Source of the DNA: Microbacterium sp. VKM Ac-2923
Lineage (GTDB): Bacteria > Actinomycetota > Actinomycetes > Actinomycetales > Microbacteriaceae
DNA: 64,000 nucleotides
Direction of reading: 5' to 3'
Assembly: GCF_022815605.1 (NCBI RefSeq)
Contig: NZ_JALGRP010000002.1
Location: 491,897 to 555,896 of the forward strand
The position numbers and the translations under genes were made by a program. Shown here one piece after another: positions 1 through 8,754 of the stretch (position 1 is the stretch's first letter; each line of letters begins with the position of its first letter). Under the pieces are notes generated by a model that ran no database searches, had not been told where the DNA came from, and was given only the letters and a program-made list of their open reading frames with translations.

Positions 1-118
1 CGTGACGGAGCCCGCCGCCGCGGGGATCCCTGTGACGGTGACGGTCGGGCGCTCACGCTCTCTCGCCAGCGTCAGCGGGCACTCCTGAGCAACGCGCACT
101 TCGAGAAGGAGGGCCTGC

Positions 119-625
119 TTATCCGGCACTCTCACCGTGCATCATCTGTTCCTGGCCCCAATCCGAGGTCAACCGAATGGATTGAGGTTGCATCGCACGT
201 GAGGTCGACCAAATCTGGATCAGATACGTCTCAGCGGCGGCTGTTTCGTCAAACGATCTCTCGTCCTCCACACGGTTCTTGCCGGACACTCGAACCGTGT
301 GAAGACCCGCGTTCGGCAGATGAAGCTCGAGAGCTTGTCCGAGCCCACCAATCGATGCGGCATACAAACGATTCGTTGAGAGAACGAGCGTTGCCAAGGA
401 AACATCATCCCAGTCGTCTGCGGAGACGGCCGCTGGATCCTCAAGGTGCTCCAGGATGATGCGAACGTAACCTGTGTGGGCGGCGGTGTCCACGAGGTAA
501 CCGCTCCCGTTCCCGCCCAGTGTGAGCATGCCAGCCTGCAGGGAGGCTCGCTCATCGTATTCCCAGTCCTCGTCACCGATCCAGAACGAGTGGAAACAAC
601 TACCGAGAATCCCAGACACGTTCAC
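119..625 (-). CDS. Conserved-looking hypothetical protein (168 aa)
   Basis: Unknown function. I place the start at the GTG at 625 because GAGGAG lies directly upstream at good spacing; an ATG further up at 676 lacks such a site. The protein is acidic, mixed alpha/beta in character, and has no Cys-rich motif or membrane segment. It has the look of small actinobacterial proteins of about 150-180 aa found beside mobile elements. It lies left of the recombinase remnant, so it probably belongs to the older element or its flank rather than to the intact element. Confidence 0.6.
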   Translation of the reverse strand: MNVSGILGSCFHSFWIGDEDWEYDERASLQAGMLTLGGNGSGYLVDTAAHTGYVRIILEHLEDPAAVSADDWDDVSLATLVLSTNRLYAASIGGLGQALELHLPNAGLHTVRVSGKNRVEDERSFDETAAAETYLIQIWSTSRAMQPQSIRLTSDWGQEQMMHGESAG

Positions 626-675
626 CTGTTTCTCCTCACTGAGTCCGGACATCGAACTGGTCGCCAGAATATGCA

Positions 676-852
676 TCGACGGACGCGCTGCGACTCACCT
701 TCCATCCAGCCTTCTCCACATGCATCCTCATCGCGCGCGGTGGAGGCATCGAAGGGCAGCTCGCGGAACCGTTCGCCACGATCATCACGATAGCGAAAAC
801 CCACAACGGCGCCTCTCCCGGAGGAGAGACGCCGCATACAGATGGCTTTTAG
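676..852 (+). pseudogene. 3' remnant of a large serine recombinase gene
   Basis: In one frame this stretch encodes the C-terminal end of a recombinase closely related to the one at 31004-32719. Both share LAEPFATIIT and GETPHT, and the alignment holds for about 60 residues with scattered substitutions. This copy stops at TAG (850-852), where the intact gene reads TAC. Everything upstream of about 676 (catalytic and zinc-ribbon domains) is missing. A short hairpin-forming stretch (808-833) is conserved with 32558-32583. It is best read as the tail of an earlier element inserted at the same tRNA gene. Confidence 0.85.
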
Positions 853-886
853 AAGGTCACTTGTTCTACAGAGACCGATGTGGTGG
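844..886 (+). repeat. Left attachment-site repeat (attL-like)
   Basis: This segment matches 32594-32636 with only about three mismatches over 43 bp. The similarity ends immediately after TGGTGG, which at the right end is the reverse complement of the tRNA-Ala 3' terminus including CCA. The shared TGGTGG (881-886 and 32631-32636) is the most likely crossover core. Most of the upstream match reflects homologous recombinase gene tails, so the true core may be only a few bases. Confidence 0.7.
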
Positions 887-1308
887 CCCCAAGCGAAGCG
901 CTCGCGAGTAATTCGCAACCCCTATTGGCCCTGCGAGACGCACTTCGTCGAGGTGTGATTGCTCGCACGCTGCAGCAGCCAGCTCGGCCGACTGCGCCGG
1001 GAACGACGCGCATGAAGCAAGTCACTCCCCTAGTTCGAGACCAACTCGTTGCCGACTACCGCGCTGGGCTCGGCATCTATGAGCTGGCACGAAAGCATGG
1101 GTTGCACCGCTACACCGTCTCCCAGCACCTGACTGCAGCTGGTGTCGTGATGAGACGGACCATCACGGATGACGAGAAGACGAAAGCGCATGAGCTGTAC
1201 CTAGCCGGCGCGACGTATGCTGCGATCGCCAGGCAACTGAAACGTGATCCGACGACAGTCAAGAAGATGATCCAGACCCATGATCACCATCTTTCCCTTC
1301 GCGTATGA
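880..1308 (+). CDS. Tandem helix-turn-helix protein at the element's left end
   Basis: 142 aa with two HTH segments: one around residues 55-85 (IYELARKHGLHRYTVSQHL) and one around 105-130 (YAAIARQLKRDPTTVKKM). Such tandem HTH modules are typical of the C-terminal DNA-binding tails of actinobacterial serine recombinases. The GTG at 880 lies inside the attachment repeat and no clear RBS is visible. An internal ATG at residue 45 is an alternative start. The frame is open back to 853 and matches the frame of the recombinase at the other end, so it could be the detached C-terminus of that enzyme. As it stands it may act as a small DNA-binding regulator. Confidence 0.7.
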   Translation: MVAPSEALASNSQPLLALRDALRRGVIARTLQQPARPTAPGTTRMKQVTPLVRDQLVADYRAGLGIYELARKHGLHRYTVSQHLTAAGVVMRRTITDDEKTKAHELYLAGATYAAIARQLKRDPTTVKKMIQTHDHHLSLRV

Positions 1309-1444
1309 GTTGGGACAGCTCAGAGAAGGCGCGGGCCAACTTGTCGTAGTCCGGCTCAGGGCGCGCGATTGGCGCGACACGGATGACGTAGCCAGTCTTG
1401 CGTCTTGAAGATTGCGGCACGATACCAACGGAGACCTGACCCAT
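1259..1444 (-). CDS. Small protein with PDYDKLARA motif
   Basis: About 61 aa from the ATG at 1444; a longer frame reaches 1528. Its middle (YVIRV followed by PDYDKLARA) closely matches the protein at 26212-26466 (YRIRV, PDYDKLARA), which sits directly upstream of the transfer ATPase. The two are paralogues at opposite ends of the same element, suggesting a role in mobile-element biology. Function unknown. The 3' end overlaps the convergent HTH ORF by 50 nt. Confidence 0.55.
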   Translation of the reverse strand: MGQVSVGIVPQSSRRKTGYVIRVAPIARPEPDYDKLARAFSELSQLIREGKDGDHGSGSSS

Positions 1445-1532
1445 GACCCGAGCTCGGACGGCTACTCGATGGACGCCACTCCAATCCGAAGGACCGTCAG
1501 CGTTCACTTGCGTTTCAGGTACGAGCATGGTG

Positions 1533-2405
1533 CTACGAGATCGGGAAGGTGTCCCCCAAAATGATCCTCCACAGCCTTTTAGCCTCGGCGTGATCGCCGC
1601 GACCTTCGGCTTCGTTAGCCTTCTTCGCGCGATCCGCAGCCGTGTTGAGCGCCTGAATGAGATTCTGGCGACTCATCCAAGAGAGATAGGTGCTGAGGTC
1701 GCCGCCCTGGCCACCCGGGTCACTTACGTTCAAGTAGCGTGGTGCCCACTCAAAAAACTTCTGCAAAGCGTCTCGGTAGTTACTCCCGAGGGAGCTGAAG
1801 GTCGTGGCCGCAACCGTCTCGAGGTGAAAGGAACGGAAGTGCTTGGAATGGGCACGGTTCCAGGTTTTGATGAGACGAACCACAGGGCCGAGATGGTAAC
1901 CGAGCGCCTTGTTCTTCTCAGAAAACCAGGCGTTCGCGACTGTCGGCGCCGTGAGCAACCAGCCGCCCGTACCATTCGGAAGATGATAGACATCATTGCC
2001 ACGATAGAAAACCGGCGCGACGTCGACGTGCCCACCGGTCTTGTAGAATACACGTACAGCTTGTCCCCGAGTGCCCACCTGTTGGATCTTTGTGCCCGCA
2101 TAAGCTTCGCGAATTCGATAGATGAAGCTCTTCGAGTCATAGGCATACTTGCTCCAAGCGCCGTTCTTGTTCGAGAACACTGCGAGAACGTCGATGTCGT
2201 CAAGGGGACGAATGATGGTGCCCTTCGAAGCAGACCCCATAAGAATACCCTCAAAATAGGGCATATCTGATGTGGAGGGGAATGCTTTTCCCATGTCTTC
2301 GTCGACGGACGCTTTGCGGTTTGGTATGAAAGTTGACTTCTGGTTGTCGGTCGCAGTGATGTCCTCGAGGAACTTACTGAACGCTTGGGTGGTTGTGAGC
2401 GTCAC
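1533..2405 (-). CDS. CD-NTase (cGAS/DncV-like cyclic oligonucleotide synthase), CBASS
   Basis: 290 aa. The N-terminal third has the SMODS/CD-NTase signature: GSASKGT helix-turn followed by the metal-binding pair in PLDDIDVLAVF (residues ~57-80), and a third acidic residue in HVDVAPVF (~130). In CBASS such enzymes sense phage infection and make cyclic di- or trinucleotides that switch on an effector. The GTG start overlaps the stop of the upstream S-4TM gene (GTGA), so the two are translationally coupled. No Cap2/Cap3 or HORMA/TRIP13 genes are adjacent, which fits a type I CBASS. The exact clade and nucleotide product cannot be judged from sequence alone. Confidence 0.88.
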   Translation of the reverse strand: MTLTTTQAFSKFLEDITATDNQKSTFIPNRKASVDEDMGKAFPSTSDMPYFEGILMGSASKGTIIRPLDDIDVLAVFSNKNGAWSKYAYDSKSFIYRIREAYAGTKIQQVGTRGQAVRVFYKTGGHVDVAPVFYRGNDVYHLPNGTGGWLLTAPTVANAWFSEKNKALGYHLGPVVRLIKTWNRAHSKHFRSFHLETVAATTFSSLGSNYRDALQKFFEWAPRYLNVSDPGGQGGDLSTYLSWMSRQNLIQALNTAADRAKKANEAEGRGDHAEAKRLWRIILGDTFPIS

Positions 2406-3313
2406 TTCTTCTTGCTCCTCAGTCGGGCGGCGGCGGCATGCATTGCGGTCTCGTTCGTATTGCGCCTGAGCTTATAAAGCCAGTCTGGAACTTGGGGGGT
2501 CGTGCGGCGCAGGTCGTACATCTGAACCTGCCAGGCGATCAACTCTTGCCCTGAGATCGGTTGGTCATCTTCGATACGGCTCTGGATAGTCTTCGCGAGA
2601 TCTCCGCGGTCCTGCGCCGCGCGCCAGGTGCTCCGCAAGTACTCGGCAACATCGAGCACGGCAGGAAGAACAGGGAACATTACACCGAGCAGGATGAGTC
2701 CGAAAGCGAGACCGCTCAGTGCGCTCCAAACGATGAGGCCAGTGAGCCAGATTGCCGTAACAGCTGCCCACACGCGCACTGCGCTTCGGATGAGACTGTC
2801 TGTGTAGGACGCGTTGGCTCGTTGGGCGATTGCGACGGTTTCTGCAGCAGGGTGCGATGGGTCGACGTCATACCAGTTGATCAGCTCCTCTCGAATCGCC
2901 GCCTCGCGCAGGCTGACGTCGCTACGAACGAGTAGCTCGATTTCTTCGAGCGTTGGCAACGAGGTGCGCTCGATTGTCTTCGGCATGTCGAAGATGTAGA
3001 GATCGAGTTCCTCTTGAATCGCCGCAGCACGCGTCATCGTGCGCGCCTCGGCTGATGCGAGCCACGTTCGCCCGACGAAGAGCCACAGCCCTGTCACTGC
3101 ACCAACAGCTACCGCCAACAAAGGCAAAAGTATAGAGATGAACGGCGCAGCGACGCCGAGAACAATTAAGCCAATCCATCGCACGCCCTGCCAACGCTTC
3201 GCCTTCGTATAGAGGCGACGCTGCGCGAGCAGTAATCGTAGTGCCTCATCATCATTCTGTCGCTTGGCGATGGAAGCGCTTGTCGGTGGGGTGTACTCAT
3301 TTAGGTCTGCCAT
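2402..3313 (-). CDS. S-4TM family pore-forming CBASS effector
   Basis: 303 aa with two pairs of hydrophobic helices: residues ~45-80 (WIGLIVLGVAAPF and the helix after it) and ~180-215 (VWAAVTAIWLTGLIVW and the helix after it). A long soluble helical segment separates the pairs and a basic tail (RLRSKKK) ends the protein. This layout, next to a CD-NTase, matches the S-4TM effectors described in CBASS. These are thought to oligomerise in the inner membrane on binding the cyclic nucleotide and depolarise the cell. It overlaps the downstream CD-NTase by 4 nt and starts 6 nt after the broken second CD-NTase, forming one operon. Confidence 0.85.
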   Translation of the reverse strand: MADLNEYTPPTSASIAKRQNDDEALRLLLAQRRLYTKAKRWQGVRWIGLIVLGVAAPFISILLPLLAVAVGAVTGLWLFVGRTWLASAEARTMTRAAAIQEELDLYIFDMPKTIERTSLPTLEEIELLVRSDVSLREAAIREELINWYDVDPSHPAAETVAIAQRANASYTDSLIRSAVRVWAAVTAIWLTGLIVWSALSGLAFGLILLGVMFPVLPAVLDVAEYLRSTWRAAQDRGDLAKTIQSRIEDDQPISGQELIAWQVQMYDLRRTTPQVPDWLYKLRRNTNETAMHAAAARLRSKKK

Positions 3314-3319
3314 GTGTAC

Positions 3320-4143
3320 CTACCGGTCGAAGAGCAGCTTCAACTGCTCGATTGCGTTGTCGTCATCATTAGCCAGGTAGTAGTCCTTCGCTTTCCGGGC
3401 ACGGGACACGGCCGCACCCAGTTTCGACAGGGCGTCCTGCTTCTTGGAATCCGAGGAGCAGGAACCAAAGCGAGATCCGAGCCCGGTTGGGTCGTTCATT
3501 GCCGCAAGCTGCACAGTCTGTAGGTGACTCAATATGTAGTACAGATCTAGGATTGGGAAGTATGCGTCGTCGTCGCTGAGATACTTCGCGGCTCGCATCT
3601 CCAAGTAGCACGACGACACAGGGACGCCCCGCTTGTACTTCCAGATCTTGAGGTGACGAGCAAGCATCTTCGCGCCACCGTTGTGCTTGGTGTTTACCTC
3701 GTTGACGTACTTGTTGTGATCTTCGGGATAACTCTTCATCCATCCGCCGGCCGGGTTAGCAATCATGTAGCCACCGCCAGTCGCGATGTAGCCCGGCACC
3801 ACCTCGACGACACCATCGGAAAATTGACAGACGACTGCCGGCTGACGGATAGTGATCGTCGTCGAGGTGAAGCGCGCTTGAAGCGCCTCCTTAACCTTCG
3901 TGAGCATCGTCCACGGCGACTCAGGTGGATGCCCTTAAGCGATACGAGATAGTCCGCATCGCTGTACAGCCAGACGCCGGTTCCATGGCGCAATGAGCCG
4001 ATCTCGAACATTCGATAGACACCGAGGACCGCGTCGAGTCGACTCTCGATCGCATTCTTGTGGCTCCTCGCACCGTCGAACTGCGTCGCCGACGGAGTGA
4101 AATAGCTGGTCAGTTATGCCAGCCAGGAGCTTGCGGTCGTCAT
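3320..4143 (-). pseudogene. Second CD-NTase-like nucleotidyltransferase, disrupted
   Basis: Starts at the ATG at 4143 (GGAGAGG upstream) but is interrupted twice. An in-frame TAA lies at 4114-4116 (codon 10), and one nucleotide is missing near 3921-3930, where reading GIHP then SPWTM would need an extra C. Restoring that base gives 274 codons. The conceptual protein has a nucleotidyltransferase core (FEIGSLRHGTG, SDADYLVSL, third acid in DGVVEVVPGY) followed by an OAS1-C-like helical half. The intact 195-aa 3' frame (3320-3907) lacks the catalytic GS and DxD residues. It heads the CBASS operon. A sequencing error could explain one lesion but less easily both. Confidence 0.82.
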
Positions 4144-4457
4144 GCCTATCGTCCTCTCCGTGAGACGTGGACACTCAGAATAGTCGCCAGGTGCTGGCGC
4201 TCCGCGATCCCACAGCGTGATCGACCGACGTTATCCATGTCGCCTAGTATACCACCCAAATCGAACATTTATTCGATCTTCACGGCAGTGTCGTTGCGAG
4301 TCCTGGTGCGGAAGATGCGCAACAGCCCGAAGCGACACCATCATCTGGCGCAAGCCATCCAGCGCAACTTCCCGCAGATTGGGGCAGAACAGGGCACCTC
4401 GGTGCCCAGATCACGATGACTATTTGGCAACTACCGAACGGCGATTCCCGGTTCCAG
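4144..4457 (-). promoter_or_regulatory. Upstream region of the CBASS operon with extended -10
   Basis: 314 bases without a gene. On the minus strand TATACT (4246-4251) is preceded by TGG, giving an extended -10 element (TGnTATACT) about 100 nt upstream of the ATG at 4143. No convincing -35 is seen. The stretch is AT-richer than the surrounding genes. The remainder, up to the stop of the 581-aa gene at 4458, shows nothing recognisable. Confidence 0.45.
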
Positions 4458-6203
4458 TCATTTGGCCGGAGCGGCATAGTCAGCGGGGCCGAAGTCATGG
4501 CCGCGGAACGTTGCCGCGCGCTCCAGCCATCTCAATAGCTCGGCCTCGGTCTCCGCCTCAGTTTCAGTCAGGATGTGGGCTCGAAACACATCGCCCAACG
4601 AAGAGTCCTGAAGGTCGAGCGTGGCGGACACTTCATGAGCCAGCATCATCGCGACCCTCGACAGCGCATTGGCGCGAGCAGTTAGCTCCGCAGTCTCCTG
4701 CGGCGCGTCTAGTTGTATGAGAGTCAGGAGGGCTCGCGACCCGGCGTGACGCGAACGCTCCATCATGTGTGCAAACTCTCCGAGCGACCGACCAAAGGGG
4801 GCGAGCCTCCCCAACCCGGCGGCGTCCAACCATCGATGGGGCGTCGTGGCCCTTCCCCGAGCAAAGAGTTTGACGGCCCGTGTCGGCTTCATCCGGAACG
4901 TTCGTGCACGCGCCACGCATTCGAGCACCGCACGAACGCAGGTCAACGACTCATCGACATCTTGTAGCCACAGTATCCACGCCGACTCCATGGCGGCTGC
5001 GGCGGTGCGTAAGGAAGCAGAATGTCCATCGTGCTCGAGCTGATCCGCGAGGAGGTCCGCCATTTCCGTGACCGCTTGGAACCATATGAGTCGGGTCTCG
5101 AGGACCTCGGGAGCGAAGTCGTCGCGTAAAAGCTGAGCCTCATCGTCGAACGCCAACTGAGCTTGTTCGACGGCTCGCACCCAACGTTCTTCAATAGGCA
5201 TCCAGGATTGGTGCGGCGCCAAGCGGAATTTTTTGCCCAGACCTCTTCTGACGAGAGTGCGATACGTCTCGCCCCACGAAAGAAGGGTCTTTGCACCCGC
5301 GGAGCTCACGAAGTCGTGGCTCAAAGGCTCGTGGAAAATAGAGAGGAATGCCTCGGGGTCGAGATCGGGTGGCGGCGGCACGATCGGAAAGACCGTGTTC
5401 GCGGCTAGAAGTATTGCTGGAGCTATACAGGGGTCAATCTCTTCGGCTTGAGCCACGAGGCTAGTGGATGCTCGAATTTGGAGCAGAGGGGCCTCGCAAA
5501 CTTCAGCAAGGTAGGCATGGAGCACCTCCCGGTGGTTCTGGGCCAGCGTGAGTTGCAAACTGATTTGCTCACCTTGGATGTTCGCTACCCGTCCATGGAG
5601 AAGCTCCGAAAGCGCCGCCCAATCTTCCCCAGTTGATCGGCCTTCGAGCCTCGCCTCGTACTGGGACCAGACCCGGTCGATGAAATCTTGATCGTCCTCA
5701 CCCGCATCTTGGCTCAGGTCCCAAGAGAAGGCGACGTTGTACGTCCATCGTTCCAGGAATTGGCGAGTTAGCGCGACAGCAGCGGTGCTGTGCCCAAACC
5801 GCATGCACCAGGCGATACGGGCGTAACTGTCCAGCCCCTCACGTAGTTGCCACGCCCAGAGCTCGTTTTCGCGGTCCCCGACCTCGAAAATACGCCACGG
5901 TGTGCTGAGCTGCTCAAGAACATGATCGGCAGCAGCAACCGCATAGCTGGCCTGCCACACCCGTGTGGGCATGAAATGTGCGCTGGTCGACTGGATACTC
6001 CGTCGCGCGAGTGATCGCGTGTGAAGCGCCGGCAGGATCAGATCGTCAGCTACCGCGGTAATCCTTGAGACGTCGGTGAGGTCGGTCGGCACTGGGAAGC
6101 CGAACCGTTCGAAATCCGGGCCGTGGGTTTTGGCGTCCGCGAACTCCTCGTGACGAGCACCGGTTTGTCGACGCCGTTGCCTAGCCCGCTTCCCCGAGAC
6201 CAT
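4458..6203 (-). CDS. Large hypothetical protein (581 aa), unknown
   Basis: Not recognised. It begins with a basic stretch (GKRARQRRR) and continues as a largely alpha-helical soluble protein with many Trp, Leu and Ala residues. There is no signal peptide or transmembrane run, and no obvious nucleotide-binding or nuclease motif. It lies upstream of the CBASS operon on the same strand, separated by a 314-nt gap that contains a promoter-like element, so it is probably a separate transcription unit. A defence-related role is possible only by context. Confidence 0.7.
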   Translation of the reverse strand: MVSGKRARQRRRQTGARHEEFADAKTHGPDFERFGFPVPTDLTDVSRITAVADDLILPALHTRSLARRSIQSTSAHFMPTRVWQASYAVAAADHVLEQLSTPWRIFEVGDRENELWAWQLREGLDSYARIAWCMRFGHSTAAVALTRQFLERWTYNVAFSWDLSQDAGEDDQDFIDRVWSQYEARLEGRSTGEDWAALSELLHGRVANIQGEQISLQLTLAQNHREVLHAYLAEVCEAPLLQIRASTSLVAQAEEIDPCIAPAILLAANTVFPIVPPPPDLDPEAFLSIFHEPLSHDFVSSAGAKTLLSWGETYRTLVRRGLGKKFRLAPHQSWMPIEERWVRAVEQAQLAFDDEAQLLRDDFAPEVLETRLIWFQAVTEMADLLADQLEHDGHSASLRTAAAAMESAWILWLQDVDESLTCVRAVLECVARARTFRMKPTRAVKLFARGRATTPHRWLDAAGLGRLAPFGRSLGEFAHMMERSRHAGSRALLTLIQLDAPQETAELTARANALSRVAMMLAHEVSATLDLQDSSLGDVFRAHILTETEAETEAELLRWLERAATFRGHDFGPADYAAPAK

Positions 6204-6983
6204 CCTGCCATATTACGTGTCAACCAATGTCGCAGGCTGGCATGTCAATGAATACACCTCCATGCGGACCACCGCCGTAAGTCTTCGTGCGAGTTTGGAG
6301 TGGTGCGGATCGGGTGCTGGCACTGGACGGTGTCAGGCTTCGCCCGTGGCCCAGGTTAGCTTTCACCGGTAGTTGATCGTGGCGAACTCAAGTTGGTCAT
6401 GGGAGTTCAAGTACATTGATTCTCCTCGCCGGCTGCGGCGAGTGATACGGGGTGGCACATCCAGATATATTGCGGCCTCACCGACCTCATCGAATGTCCC
6501 CGGTTCGAGTCCCAATTTCGGAGGCTACTCGTACTCTGTGGATAACGGGTCCGCAGCGGTTCGCCGTAGACCGGTGTTTCGTCATCTTGGAGGTGTCAGA
6601 GTGTTTCGTGTCCAGTGTCTAATGTGTCACAGGCTCGCGTCCGCAACCGCAACGGGCGTCATCTGTGCGCATGATGGTCCGTCTGGCACCCGTTGTGGCG
6701 GTACCGGGTATCGAACCGACGAATCGCAGCCCGAATCATCGTCCAGGGTGTCTTCGATGCCGGGTGTCGCGCTGGATGACACTCGGCGCCGAACAACTTC
6801 CGCGCCCAGCGAGAGGGCGCTTGAGGCGGATGCCACTCGGCGTGAGGTACTTCGGGCTGACGCCCGCGCCCGGCTCCGAGATGACCTGTCAACCAGATAC
6901 AAGCTGCCGTCAGAGGCGTGGGAGCAGTCTGGACCGAGCGTGCGTGCAGTGGGGGGCGGCCTGCCGGGCCTGGGTAGGCGCTC
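6204..6983. other. Gene-poor stretch
   Basis: 780 bases with no gene I can support. A plus-strand open frame (6373-6987) exists, but its translation is low-complexity, rich in Ser, Arg and Gly, lacks a ribosome-binding site and ends in the start of the next gene. It is probably decayed DNA between cargo modules. Confidence 0.5.
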
Positions 6984-7574
6984 GTGAGCCTGCCAGGCAC
7001 AGACCCGTGGCGCAGAGAACCCGTTTTTCAGGACTGGAAGAAGCGGCTTGCATCATTGCCCGACTCACGAGTCGAAGTCCGCGCCGCTTTGCCTAATGTT
7101 GAAGACGGGAAACGGATGTGCTGGATACAGGCAACGTGCGAGTCGCTGTTCATCCACAATGTTGGGTTCAACGTCTCCAAGGTCGAGAAGCAGATCGTGC
7201 TTATGGCGGACATCTCGGGTGATCCAATCGGCTTCTGTGTTGCGCTCGCTGGTCGTACGGAGATTGCGCCTGTGTTTGTTCAGCTGGTGGCGGTAGTTCC
7301 GCAGGCTCGACAACGTGGTGCCGGTCTCGCGCTCGTGCGCGCCGTGGCGCGTGCTGAGCCGCATCGGGACATCGTGTTGGCGATCCAAGATGAGAACACT
7401 GCATCAAGGGCACTGAGTCAGCGTGTCGCAGTGTCTCTGAATTCGAAGATTCGGCGGGTACCGATTCGGAGCTACCGTCGGAGCGAGCTGGGCATTGCCG
7501 AAGGAGAGGTACACCGCGCTTGGCTTATCACCCGCTCTGAGAGCGCACCCCCTCTGGATGCAGATGGGGGTTGA
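6984..7574 (+). CDS. GNAT-family N-acetyltransferase
   Basis: 196 aa from a GTG start. The central part carries the GNAT acetyl-CoA-binding signature: a beta strand (FVQLVAVVP) followed by R-Q-R-G-A-G (residues ~92-110), then a helix and the usual N-T-A-S-R-A-L-S segment (~137-145). Substrate unknown. It sits alone between the gene-poor stretch and the next hypothetical gene in the same direction. Confidence 0.75.
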   Translation: MSLPGTDPWRREPVFQDWKKRLASLPDSRVEVRAALPNVEDGKRMCWIQATCESLFIHNVGFNVSKVEKQIVLMADISGDPIGFCVALAGRTEIAPVFVQLVAVVPQARQRGAGLALVRAVARAEPHRDIVLAIQDENTASRALSQRVAVSLNSKIRRVPIRSYRRSELGIAEGEVHRAWLITRSESAPPLDADGG

Positions 7575-7618
7575 ACCATCAGGCTGGATTCTCGGGTTCT
7601 ACATGAAGGATCGAACAC

Positions 7619-8584
7619 ATGGGTATTGAGTCGTTCCGGCGATCGGGAACTCAAAGGAGCAGCGAGCCTGAATTTGAGTGGTTCGGAGACCAGCTCGAGC
7701 CGACGCTGCTTCTTCGTCAGCGACTGAGCTATCGCCTTGAGATGATTGCTTCCCTGCGGAGGCACCTTGGGGAGGGAGTCCCCAGCCTCGCCGCAGTCAA
7801 CTCGGACCTACGCGCGGATGACGATGCCCTGAATCCGTTCCATGTGTCCCACCTCGTGGGGCATTCCATTGGGATGGCACTCGACGCGCTTGGCGCTCTT
7901 GAACTGGTACTGCGGGACCCGTCAGGGAGCCTTCGCCTCCCTCTGTTTGGGGTGTACCCGGTTGCCCGGCAGGCGCTCGAGGCGTCGGCGGTCGGCCTGT
8001 GGGTTATCGGTCCGGCGAATCCCGCCGTGCGGCGCACCCGAGCCCTCCGGGTGCAGGTCCAGGAGGCCCGCGAGGAGGCGAGCCTGATCGCCGAGTTCTT
8101 GAAGGATCGCCCGAAGGATAGGCCAGAGCAACGCAAGTACAAGGCCCGACAGCGGCAGGCACACGCGACCAGGAATGAACGGATTGACCGCCTGCTTCAT
8201 GTGGCGAAGGAGTCCCATCTCAACGTCAAGGAAGTGACCAGCGGCGTTCAGAGGATGCGCGCTGTCCTCGACGAGGTTGACGAGCTGCACCCGACGCCCG
8301 AGGCATCACTTCGAGCCGTCTGGCAGTACTTATCTGGGCTGGCCCACCCGTCTCAGCTGCGGGCAATCCAAGCATCTGACCTCGAGTTGTCCGAGACGTC
8401 GGAACCAGGCATCTCCCATGCGCGGATGACGGCCAAGGAGGAGATGGTCCTCCTATCGCTCGACGTCGCGCTGACTCTGATTGGCAACCTGCTCGATGTC
8501 TCTGCAGCGCGGGCGCTCAATCCCTCGATCAGGTGGCCCCGTGCCGACCTTGGCCTACCGCCCGGGTGGCGAGTGAAGGAGTAG
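7619..8584 (+). CDS. Hypothetical protein, mostly helical (321 aa)
   Basis: Not recognised. The N-terminal 60 residues are polar; the rest is predominantly helical, with two moderately hydrophobic helices around residues 80-125 (LVGHSIGMALDALGAL and the helix after it) and a charged, coiled-coil-like stretch at ~140-190. A Cys-free soluble protein is more likely than a membrane protein. It follows the GNAT gene by 44 nt, possibly in one transcript, and is followed by a strong hairpin. Confidence 0.65.
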   Translation: MGIESFRRSGTQRSSEPEFEWFGDQLEPTLLLRQRLSYRLEMIASLRRHLGEGVPSLAAVNSDLRADDDALNPFHVSHLVGHSIGMALDALGALELVLRDPSGSLRLPLFGVYPVARQALEASAVGLWVIGPANPAVRRTRALRVQVQEAREEASLIAEFLKDRPKDRPEQRKYKARQRQAHATRNERIDRLLHVAKESHLNVKEVTSGVQRMRAVLDEVDELHPTPEASLRAVWQYLSGLAHPSQLRAIQASDLELSETSEPGISHARMTAKEEMVLLSLDVALTLIGNLLDVSAARALNPSIRWPRADLGLPPGWRVKE

Positions 8585-8754
8585 CAGACGTCGCGGCGTC
8601 ACTAAAGAGCAACTCGCCGATCCATTCGACGAACCAGATCGACATGCTCAAGAGGCCGACTCGTTCGTGCGTGCGACCGGGAACCGGCATGGTTCTCGTG
8701 GAATCGCAGAGCACGAACGAGGTCTCGCTCTCAGGAGCAACGGAGTTGGGTCGG

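Noticed and set aside
2..88. Open frame at the left edge ending in TGA at 88
   Set aside because: Only 28 codons are visible, with no recognisable motif; it could be the end of a gene but cannot be supported.
6485..6525. GGTTCGAGTCCC, which looks like a tRNA T-arm
   Set aside because: No matching acceptor, D- or anticodon arm can be built around it.
6373..6987. 204-aa plus-strand open frame in the gene-poor stretch
   Set aside because: Ser/Arg/Gly-rich translation without domains or an RBS; it overlaps the well-supported GNAT start.
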